Positions 57,715 through 64,000 of a DNA stretch of 64,000 bases are shown piece after piece. The stretch's first letter is position 1; each line of letters begins with the position of its first letter. Source of the stretch: an uncultured Croceicoccus sp. (GTDB lineage Bacteria > Pseudomonadota > Alphaproteobacteria > Sphingomonadales > Sphingomonadaceae); contig NZ_CANMCP010000003.1 in assembly GCF_947496385.1 (NCBI RefSeq), positions 62,001-126,000 on the forward strand, in the 5' to 3' direction. Below the pieces are notes generated by a model. The model was given only the letters and a program-made list of their open reading frames with translations, was not told the DNA's origin and searched no databases. A program made the position numbers and the translations under genes.

Positions 57715-58827
57715 ATGATGGAACTGTCGGAAAACAGGGTGCGCGACGCATCGCGTGGTGACGTGACGGATCGTGGCGGCATGGCGCCCGCCCGCGCGCG
57801 TCCGGTCATTGCCGACGATCGCGACATGTTGCGGCTCGCCGCGACGCTGGCGCGCGATCTGGCGCGGCACGATGCGCGCATCTACTGGGCCGACATGCTG
57901 GGGTCTGCCTTCGTCGGCTATGCCGCGCTCTTCGGTGCGATCGTGGTCGATGGCGTGGCGGCGCGCGTGCTGCTCGGCCTTGCCGCCATCCTCGCGCTCT
58001 ATCGCGCCGTCAGTTTCATTCACGAACTCAGCCACATGAAGGAGGATTCCGTGCCCGGTTTCCGGCTGGCTTGGAATACGCTCGTCGGTGTGCCTTTGAT
58101 GGTGCCGTCCTTCATGTACGAAGAGGTGCATACGCAGCACCACGCCCGCACCCGTTACGGCACGGCGGAGGACCCCGAATATCTGCCGCTCGCGCTGATG
58201 AAGCCGTGGACCTTGCCGTTGTTCGTGGTGATGGCGCTGCTGCTGCCGGTCGGGCTGATCCTGCGGTTCGGGGTGCTGGCCCCGTTGTCGGCGCTTTTCC
58301 CGCCGGTGCGGCGGTTCGTGCGCGAACGGTTTTCCGCGCTCGCGATCAATCCCGCCTATCGCCGCCGCGCGCCGGCGGACACGCTGCGCCGCCGGTGGAT
58401 CGCGCTCGAAACAGGGGCCTGCCTGTGGGCCTGGGCGCTCATCGGGAGCGTGTTCGTGTTCGGGTGGGTGCCGCTCGCCTGTTTCCTCGCCGTGCATTCG
58501 GGGATCAGCGTGCTCAACCAGCTGCGCACGCTCGTCGCGCATCTGTGGGAGAACGAGGGCGAGGCGCTGTCCGTGACGGCGCAATATCTCGATTCGGTGA
58601 ATGTCCCGCCGCCCAGCGCGCTGGCCCCGCTCTGGGCGCCGGTGGGCTTGCGCTATCACGCGCTGCATCATCTCCTGCCGAGCGTGCCCTATCACAACCT
58701 CGGCCGCGCGCACGCCCACATGGCACGCGAGCTGGAGGCCGCCTCGGTCTATAACAGGGCGAGCTATCCCGGCATGATGCCACTCGTCGGGAAGATCGCG
58801 CGCAGCACGATGCGGCCTGTGCGCTGA
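57715..58827 (+). CDS. Membrane fatty acid desaturase
   Basis: 370 residues. Di-iron desaturase with three His boxes: HELSH (near 102-106), HTQHH (near 139-143) and HALHH (near 315-319). About four to six membrane segments lie between. The first 40 residues are polar and precede the domain. It would put a double bond in an acyl chain, or modify a related lipid; the substrate is not readable. ATG ATG at 57715, with no clear ribosome site. It stands alone, 158 bases from the peptidase gene. Confidence 0.9.
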   Translation: MMELSENRVRDASRGDVTDRGGMAPARARPVIADDRDMLRLAATLARDLARHDARIYWADMLGSAFVGYAALFGAIVVDGVAARVLLGLAAILALYRAVSFIHELSHMKEDSVPGFRLAWNTLVGVPLMVPSFMYEEVHTQHHARTRYGTAEDPEYLPLALMKPWTLPLFVVMALLLPVGLILRFGVLAPLSALFPPVRRFVRERFSALAINPAYRRRAPADTLRRRWIALETGACLWAWALIGSVFVFGWVPLACFLAVHSGISVLNQLRTLVAHLWENEGEALSVTAQYLDSVNVPPPSALAPLWAPVGLRYHALHHLLPSVPYHNLGRAHAHMARELEAASVYNRASYPGMMPLVGKIARSTMRPVR

Positions 58828-58906
58828 CGCCTCGCCGCCGCGGGCGGGTCGGGCTGGGCACAAGTCCACTGGACAAGCGACGCGCACGCGGGCCATAGCG
58901 GCCCGC

Positions 58907-60184
58907 ATGCACGACATTCGCCTGATCCGGGACAATCCTGAACAATTCGACGCCGCCCTCGCCCGCCGGGGGGCCGGTCCCGCCGCCGCGCAGATCCTCG
59001 CGCTTGACGAGGAACGGCGCAAGGTGACCACCGCGATGCAGGACGGGCAGAGCCGCCGCAACGAGGCGTCCAAGGCCATCGGCAAGGCGATGGGACAGGG
59101 CGATACCGAAACCGCCGAACGGCTGAAGGCCGAGGTTGCCGCGCTCAAACAATCGCTGCCGCATATGGAAGCGGAGGAGCGGGCGCTGAATGAGCAGCAG
59201 GCCGCCATGCTCGCAGCCCTCCCCAACCTGCCCGCCGACGATGTCCCCGCCGGTCAGGACGAAAGCGACAATGTCGAGCTTTCGCGCCACGGCACCCCGC
59301 GCGAATTCGCCTTCACCCCGCGCGAACACGCCGATTTCGCGCCCGCGCTGGGCATGGATTTCGAAACCGGCGCGGACATTGCCGGCGCGCGTTTCACCTT
59401 CATGCGCGGACAGATGGCGCGGCTGAACCGGGCATTGGGTGCCTTCATGCTCGACATGCAGACCGCCGCGGGCTTCACCGAATGCGCGCCGCCGCTGCTC
59501 GTCCGGGACGAGGCCGTGTTCGGCACGGGCCAGCTCCCCAAATTTTCGGAGGATCTGTTTCAGACCACCGATGGCCGCTGGCTCATCCCGACGGCGGAGG
59601 TATCGCTGACCAATGCGGTGCGCGACCGCATCGTGGAGGCGGATGCCCTGCCCATCCGCATGACCGCGCTCACCCCCTGTTTCCGGTCGGAGGCAGGTTC
59701 GGCGGGGCGCGACACGCGCGGCCTCATCCGGCAGCACCAGTTCGACAAGGTGGAGCTCGTCGCGATTACCGCCCCCGATGCATCGGACGCCATGCACGAG
59801 GCTATGACGCAGGCGGCAGAGGCGGTGCTCCGCGCGCTCGACCTGCCCTATCGCAAGATGTTGCTGTGTGCGGGCGACATGGGCGCCACCGCGCGCAAGA
59901 CCTACGATCTGGAGGTCTGGCTGCCGGGACAGAACGCCTATCGCGAGATTTCCTCGATCAGCAATTGCGGCGCATATCAGGCCCGCCGGATGAACGCCCG
60001 CTTCCGCCCCGACGGCGCAAAGAAAACGGAATTCGTCCACACGTTGAACGGGTCGGGCCTCGCCGTCGGGCGCACGCTGGTGGCGATCCTCGAAAACGGA
60101 CAGCAGGAGGACGGATCGGTCATCCTGCCGGACGCGCTGCGCCCCTATACCGGCGGCATGACGAAACTGGAGATCGAAGGCTGA
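58907..60184 (+). CDS. serS: Seryl-tRNA synthetase
   Basis: 425 residues. An N-terminal coiled-coil arm (about 28-105) binds tRNA-Ser. The class II catalytic core has motif 2 [20 protein letters not shown] and motif 3 with [34 protein letters not shown] carries serine-binding residues. A GCGGGCC/GGCCCGC hairpin lies right before the ATG (58888-58906). The stop overlaps the surE start (TGATG). Confidence 0.97.
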   Translation: MHDIRLIRDNPEQFDAALARRGAGPAAAQILALDEERRKVTTAMQDGQSRRNEASKAIGKAMGQGDTETAERLKAEVAALKQSLPHMEAEERALNEQQAAMLAALPNLPADDVPAGQDESDNVELSRHGTPREFAFTPREHADFAPALGMDFETGADIAGARFTFMRGQMARLNRALGAFMLDMQTAAGFTECAPPLLVRDEAVFGTGQLPKFSEDLFQTTDGRWLIPTAEVSLTNAVRDRIVEADALPIRMTALTPCFRSEAGSAGRDTRGLIRQHQFDKVELVAITAPDASDAMHEAMTQAAEAVLRALDLPYRKMLLCAGDMGATARKTYDLEVWLPGQNAYREISSISNCGAYQARRMNARFRPDGAKKTEFVHTLNGSGLAVGRTLVAILENGQQEDGSVILPDALRPYTGGMTKLEIEG

Positions 60185-60951
60185 TGCGCATATTGCTCAC
60201 CAATGACGATGGCATTCATGCGCCGGGACTGGGCGTGCTGGAACGCATCGCGCGGCAATTGTCGGACGACATCTGGATCGTCGCCCCGGCGGAGGAACAG
60301 TCGGGCGCGGGCCATTCGCTCACGCTCAACCGCCCGGTGCGGCTGCGCCAGCATGACGAGCGCCGCTTTTCGGTCAGCGGCACGCCCACCGATTCGGTCA
60401 CGATGGCGCTGCGCAAGGTAATGCCGGAAAAACCCGATCTCATCCTGTCCGGCGTCAATCGCGGCGCCAATCAGGGCGACGACATCACCTATTCCGGCAC
60501 CGTCTCCGCCGCCATTGAAGGCACGCTCGCCGGCATCCGCTCCATCGCGCTGTCGCAAATCTATGCCAAGGGGAAAGGCGGCGATGTATCGTTCGACGCG
60601 GCGCAGCAATGGGGTGCGCGCGCACTGCGGCCGCTGCTCGACATGGAGTTTTCCGAACGCACGCTGGTCAACGTGAACTTTCCCGCGCGTCCCGCCGACG
60701 AGGTGGAGGGCATTCGCGTCGTGCGGCAGGGGTTCCACGATTACAGCCGCGGCACGCTCGTCGAAAGCGTCGATCCGCGCGGCTTTCCCTATTTCTGGTT
60801 CGGGCTGGAATCGGTGGAGCATACGCCGGGGCACGAAACCGATCTGGAGGCGGGGGAGGATGGTTTCATCGCCGTCACCCCGTTGCAGCTCGACCTGACG
60901 CATTATCCCTCGCTCGAACGGCTGCACGAACGGTATCGGGGCGACAGCTGA
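60184..60951 (+). CDS. surE: 5'-nucleotidase SurE
   Basis: 255 residues from ATG 60184. It is a metal-dependent survival phosphatase for nucleoside monophosphates. LLTNDDGIHAPG (4-15, metal Asp-Asp), APAEEQSGAGHS and SGVNRGANQGDDITYSGTV near 94-112 are the signature blocks. serS-surE coupling (1-base overlap) is common in alphaproteobacteria, where pcm often follows; here a K+ channel gene follows by 4 bases. Confidence 0.96.
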   Translation: MRILLTNDDGIHAPGLGVLERIARQLSDDIWIVAPAEEQSGAGHSLTLNRPVRLRQHDERRFSVSGTPTDSVTMALRKVMPEKPDLILSGVNRGANQGDDITYSGTVSAAIEGTLAGIRSIALSQIYAKGKGGDVSFDAAQQWGARALRPLLDMEFSERTLVNVNFPARPADEVEGIRVVRQGFHDYSRGTLVESVDPRGFPYFWFGLESVEHTPGHETDLEAGEDGFIAVTPLQLDLTHYPSLERLHERYRGDS

Positions 60952-60955
60952 TCCG

Positions 60956-62011
60956 ATGATGCCCCCTGCCCGCCCCGACCGGCCCAAGATCCACCAGCCG
61001 CTTCGCCGCAGGGTGAAGGTACCGGTGTGGGCGGATGCGGGCATTCGGGTGTTCGCGGCGGTGTTCCTCGTCTTTGCCGTGGTCATGATCCACTGGTGGG
61101 ACCGCAACGGGCTGGTCGACAATGTCGATGGCGAGGTCAGTTTCCTCGACGTCGTCTATTTCACCATGATCTCGATCACGACGACGGGGTTTGGCGATAT
61201 CGCCCCGGTGTCCGACCGCGCCCGCCTGGTCGAGGCGGTGATCGTGACACCGATCCGCTTTGCCGTGCTCTTCATCTTCGTCGGCACGGCGTATAATTTC
61301 ATCATCAAGCGAAGCTGGGAGAAATGGCGTATGGCCCGAATTCAGGACCGGCTGACCAACCATGTCGTGGTCTTGGGCTTTGGCGTGTCGGGTTCGGAAA
61401 GCGTGCGTGAGCTGATCGCGCGGGGCACCGATCCCGATTGCATCGTGGTCATGGACCCGGACGAGGAACGGCTGAAACTCGCCGAGCAGATGGGCTGCAA
61501 CGTGATGAACGCCGATGCGACCCGCGACGAATCGCTGCAGGACGTGCGGATCAACCAGGCATCCACCGTGCTCGTGTCCGCCGGGCGTGACGATGCGTCG
61601 ATCCTCATCGTGCTGACCGTGCGGCATCTGGCGCCCGACGTGCCGATCACGGTCGTGGTGCGGGCAGGCGACAACGAATTGCTCGCCCGGCAGGCAGGCG
61701 CCACCAACGTGCTGAACCCCGTGCGGTTTACAGGCTTGCTGCTCGCCGGGTCGGCCAGCGGGATGCATGTCGCCGACTATCTCGCCGATCTTGCCTCGGT
61801 GCAGGGGCGCGTGCAACTGGTCGAACGCGCCGCCCGGCAGGAGGACGTGGGCAAGCCGCTGCGCAATCTGGGTTCGGGGAGCATCGGCGTGCGCCTCTAC
61901 CGCGCGGGCGAAGCCTATGGCTATTGGCAGCCGGAGGCCGAATCGGTGCAGATGGGCGACATGATCGTCGTCATCAAACCCACGCCCGACCAGGGGCCGG
62001 GCATCCTGTAA
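60956..62011 (+). CDS. Two-helix potassium channel with RCK (TrkA-N) domain
   Basis: 351 residues. TM1 (about 28-46), a pore loop with ISITTTGFGDIAPVSD (filter TTGFGD near 77), TM2 (about 93-112), then a cytoplasmic RCK domain: VVVLGFGVSGSESVREL (Rossmann glycine loop near 128-144) and the acidic VVMDPDEER. The layout is MthK/Kch-like, with NAD or calcium-type gating possible. The filter has Phe where GYG is usual; GFG filters do conduct K+. A C-terminal TrkA-C-like part follows. Last gene of the serS-surE run. Confidence 0.9.
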   Translation: MMPPARPDRPKIHQPLRRRVKVPVWADAGIRVFAAVFLVFAVVMIHWWDRNGLVDNVDGEVSFLDVVYFTMISITTTGFGDIAPVSDRARLVEAVIVTPIRFAVLFIFVGTAYNFIIKRSWEKWRMARIQDRLTNHVVVLGFGVSGSESVRELIARGTDPDCIVVMDPDEERLKLAEQMGCNVMNADATRDESLQDVRINQASTVLVSAGRDDASILIVLTVRHLAPDVPITVVVRAGDNELLARQAGATNVLNPVRFTGLLLAGSASGMHVADYLADLASVQGRVQLVERAARQEDVGKPLRNLGSGSIGVRLYRAGEAYGYWQPEAESVQMGDMIVVIKPTPDQGPGIL

Positions 62012-62015
62012 TCCC

Positions 62016-62411
62016 CTAGCTCCGCAGCCAGAACACCAGCCCCATCGCGAGATAGGCAAGGAACCAGAATCCCGCGTCGATGAACGCGATGGGCCGCGGA
62101 TTGCGTTGATGCAGGTAGTTTGTCCAAAGCGCGGGAATGACGAAGGCGATCGCGACCCCGCCGCTCATCATCGGGTAGAGCCACCATTTCGCCGGGTCGA
62201 TCCGCGCGAACATATGGCCGAGCATGGATGCGGAAACGAGCACCAGCACAAAAGTGCCGAGCACGGTGACGAACGGCCTGCGCCGCAGTTCCAGCCCGCC
62301 CGGCCCGGCCCGCCGCACCAGCGGGCGTGCGAAGACCCGGTACCATCCCGCCGCGACCGCCATCACGGCCAGAGCGGCCAGAAACACCGCGAACCAATCT
62401 ACCGGACCCAT
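62016..62411 (-). CDS. DUF1761-like membrane protein
   Basis: 131 residues with four membrane segments (about 7-24, 48-64, 77-93, 112-128). WYRVFARPLVRRAG after helix 1 and IPALWTNYLHQRNPRPIAFIDAGFW before helix 4 resemble the DUF1761 layout. No function known. Convergent with the channel gene (4-base gap); 179 bases upstream of it lies rimO, divergently. Confidence 0.6.
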   Translation of the reverse strand: MGPVDWFAVFLAALAVMAVAAGWYRVFARPLVRRAGPGGLELRRRPFVTVLGTFVLVLVSASMLGHMFARIDPAKWWLYPMMSGGVAIAFVIPALWTNYLHQRNPRPIAFIDAGFWFLAYLAMGLVFWLRS

Positions 62412-62590
62412 TCAATCTCCCGCCTTCTGCGCGTGACGTGTTACCGCATCCCGCCGCGCTAGACCACAGGACAACACATATTAAGTTCGCGGCGCTTTTG
62501 CGTTCCTGCGCTGCGACGAAACGATCGCGCACCCCTTCGGTGGTGCGACGGCTGGCGTCGGCGCGCGCTTGGGTGTAGAGGCGCGGCGCA

Positions 62591-63976
62591 ATGACTGAAA
62601 CCATGAACCACCCCACCCGGATCGACGCCGCCCCGAAAATCGGCATGGTCAGCCTCGGCTGCCCCAAGGCGCTGGTCGATTCCGAACGCATCCTGACCAA
62701 GCTGCGCGCCGATGGCTATGCCATGTCGCCCGATTACGCGGGCGCGGACGTGGTGCTGGTCAACACCTGCGGCTTTCTCGATTCGGCGAAGGAGGAAAGC
62801 CTGGAGGCGATCGGCGAGGCGATGGCCGAAAACGGCCGCGTCATCGTAACGGGCTGCATGGGCAACGAAGCCGAGGCCATCCGTGCGCGCTTTCCCGACA
62901 TCCTCGCGGTGACCGGCGCGCATCAGTATGAGCAGGTCGTGAGCGCGGTGCACGATGCCGCGCCCGCCGCGCGCGGTCCGTTCGTGGATCTCGTGCCGCA
63001 GCCCGATATCAAGCTGACCCCGCGGCATTATTCCTATCTCAAGATTTCGGAAGGGTGCAATCATTCCTGCGCCTTCTGCATCATTCCGTCGCTGCGCGGA
63101 AAGCTCAGCAGCCGCCGGATCGATGCCGTCCTGCGCGAGGCGGAAAAGCTCGTCGCCGCGGGCACGAAGGAATTGCTCGTCATCAGCCAGGACACCTCGG
63201 CCTATGGCGTGGACGTCCGCCACGAGGAACGCCAGTGGCACGGCGAAACGGTGCGCACCCACATGACCGACCTCGCCCGCGAACTGGGCCAGCTGCGCAC
63301 GGGCGACGACATGGCGCCGTGGGTGCGGCTGCATTACGTCTACCCCTATCCGCATGTCGATCAGGTCATCCCGCTCATGGCCGAAGGGCTGGTGACGCCC
63401 TATCTCGACATTCCGTTCCAACATGCCAGCCCGTCGGTGCTGAAAGCCATGAAGCGTCCCGCGAACGAGGCGAAGGTGCTCTCCCGCCTCGCCAAGTGGC
63501 GCGAGATCTGTCCCGACATCACCGTGCGCAGCAGCTTCGTCGTCGGCTTTCCGGGTGAGACAGAGGATGATTTCCGCTATTTGCTCGACTGGCTGGAGGA
63601 AGCGCAGCTCGACCGCGTCGGCGGTTTCCGCTTCGAACCTGTCGAAGGGGCGGAGGCCAACACGTTGCCCGGCGCGGTGCCCGAGGCGGTGAAGGAAGAA
63701 CGCTACGCCCGGTTGATGGAAGTGACCGAGCGGATCAGCGCCGCCAAATTGCAGGCGAAGATCGGCCGCACCCTCCCCGTCATCATCGACGAGATCGGCG
63801 AACCGGACGAGGACGGCGACATCGGTGCCACCGCGCGCAGCCAGTCCGACGCGCCCGACATCGACGGCCACGTCTATCTGCGCAACGTGTCGCCCGCGCT
63901 GGTGCCCGGCGATATTGCCATGGCCAGTGTCGAGGATGCCGACGCGCACGATCTGTTCGGTTTCATCCCCGAATAA
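62591..63976 (+). CDS. rimO: Ribosomal protein S12 methylthiotransferase RimO
   Basis: 461 residues. Radical SAM enzyme that adds a methylthio group to Asp88 (E. coli Asp89) of ribosomal protein S12. The N-terminal UPF0004 domain holds three cluster Cys (LGCPK, NTCGF, TGCMGN); the radical SAM motif CNHSCAFC is near residue 156; a C-terminal TRAM domain ends at DLFGFIPE. Of the MiaB-like families, [12 protein letters not shown] points to RimO. An ATG at 63987 could begin the next gene, but only five codons are visible. Confidence 0.96.
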   Translation: MTETMNHPTRIDAAPKIGMVSLGCPKALVDSERILTKLRADGYAMSPDYAGADVVLVNTCGFLDSAKEESLEAIGEAMAENGRVIVTGCMGNEAEAIRARFPDILAVTGAHQYEQVVSAVHDAAPAARGPFVDLVPQPDIKLTPRHYSYLKISEGCNHSCAFCIIPSLRGKLSSRRIDAVLREAEKLVAAGTKELLVISQDTSAYGVDVRHEERQWHGETVRTHMTDLARELGQLRTGDDMAPWVRLHYVYPYPHVDQVIPLMAEGLVTPYLDIPFQHASPSVLKAMKRPANEAKVLSRLAKWREICPDITVRSSFVVGFPGETEDDFRYLLDWLEEAQLDRVGGFRFEPVEGAEANTLPGAVPEAVKEERYARLMEVTERISAAKLQAKIGRTLPVIIDEIGEPDEDGDIGATARSQSDAPDIDGHVYLRNVSPALVPGDIAMASVEDADAHDLFGFIPE

Positions 63977-64000
63977 GCGCGCGCAAATGACCCAGCGGGG

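Noticed and set aside
58888-58906. Hairpin just before serS as a T-box or terminator
   Set aside because: No T-run and no T-box elements. T-boxes are not expected in alphaproteobacteria; probably a chance GC-rich dyad.

Overview
The window is a continuous, strongly GC-rich chromosomal stretch with short intergenic gaps and no phage, insertion-sequence, integrase or CRISPR signal. It reads as core chromosome of an aerobic alphaproteobacterium, most likely a pigmented sphingomonad (Sphingomonadales; Erythrobacter-like genera are a plausible inference). The reasons are the carotenoid hydroxylase CrtZ, two large TonB-dependent receptors, SapC, the F1-ATPase inhibitor zeta protein, an ScfR/RamB-type regulator beside isocitrate lyase, and a psp operon of alphaproteobacterial type.

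Layout. 1-10.1 kb (all minus): an epimerase cut by the window edge, proB, obgE, tdk, then the translation/transcription block read rimP-nusA-ylxR-infB-DUF1697-rbfA. 10.2-15.3 kb: a secreted unknown, pspF, and divergently a long psp operon behind a textbook sigma-54 promoter. 15.3-21.2 kb: sufE, crtZ (minus), then leuC, a DNA glycosylase, leuD, ATPase inhibitor zeta, bolA, grxD and a NUDIX gene. 21.4-25.2 kb: a TonB receptor overlapping a phytase lipoprotein gene. 25.3-27.3 kb: a 49-residue unknown, a spermidine-synthase-like protein, a membrane protein, tRNA-Arg(TCT) and a second small psp-like unit with its own sigma-54-like promoter. 27.5-33.7 kb: recF, a MarR-like regulator, tesA divergent from a YbbA/YbbP-type ABC exporter, and DUF805. 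33.8-44.8 kb: a second TonB receptor, typA, putP, a ZIP-like protein, pgl, NUDIX, dinB and an MFS exporter. 44.8-49.1 kb: an ScfR/RamB-type regulator divergent from aceA plus a 54-residue follower gene, and sapC. 49.2-55.8 kb: an RND tripartite efflux operon divergent from its tetR, with a perfect 20-bp palindrome between them. 55.8-64 kb: an M49-like metallopeptidase lipoprotein, fatty acid desaturase, serS-surE-K+ channel, a membrane protein and rimO.

The most interesting content is the phage-shock (envelope stress) network. Two separate transcription units, about 15 kb apart, each begin with a sigma-54 -24/-12 element sharing the same 11-base core. Each then encodes a very small single-span membrane protein with a similar C-terminus, whose stop codon overlaps (ATGA) the start of a psp gene: an N-terminally extended PspA in one unit, a minimal PspC in the other. 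The main operon also carries a run of four extra small membrane proteins that share one coiled-coil motif with PspB and with the PspC tail. This looks like an expanded PspF regulon built from duplicated membrane-anchor and coil modules. That reading is an inference from the sequence and has no experimental support here.
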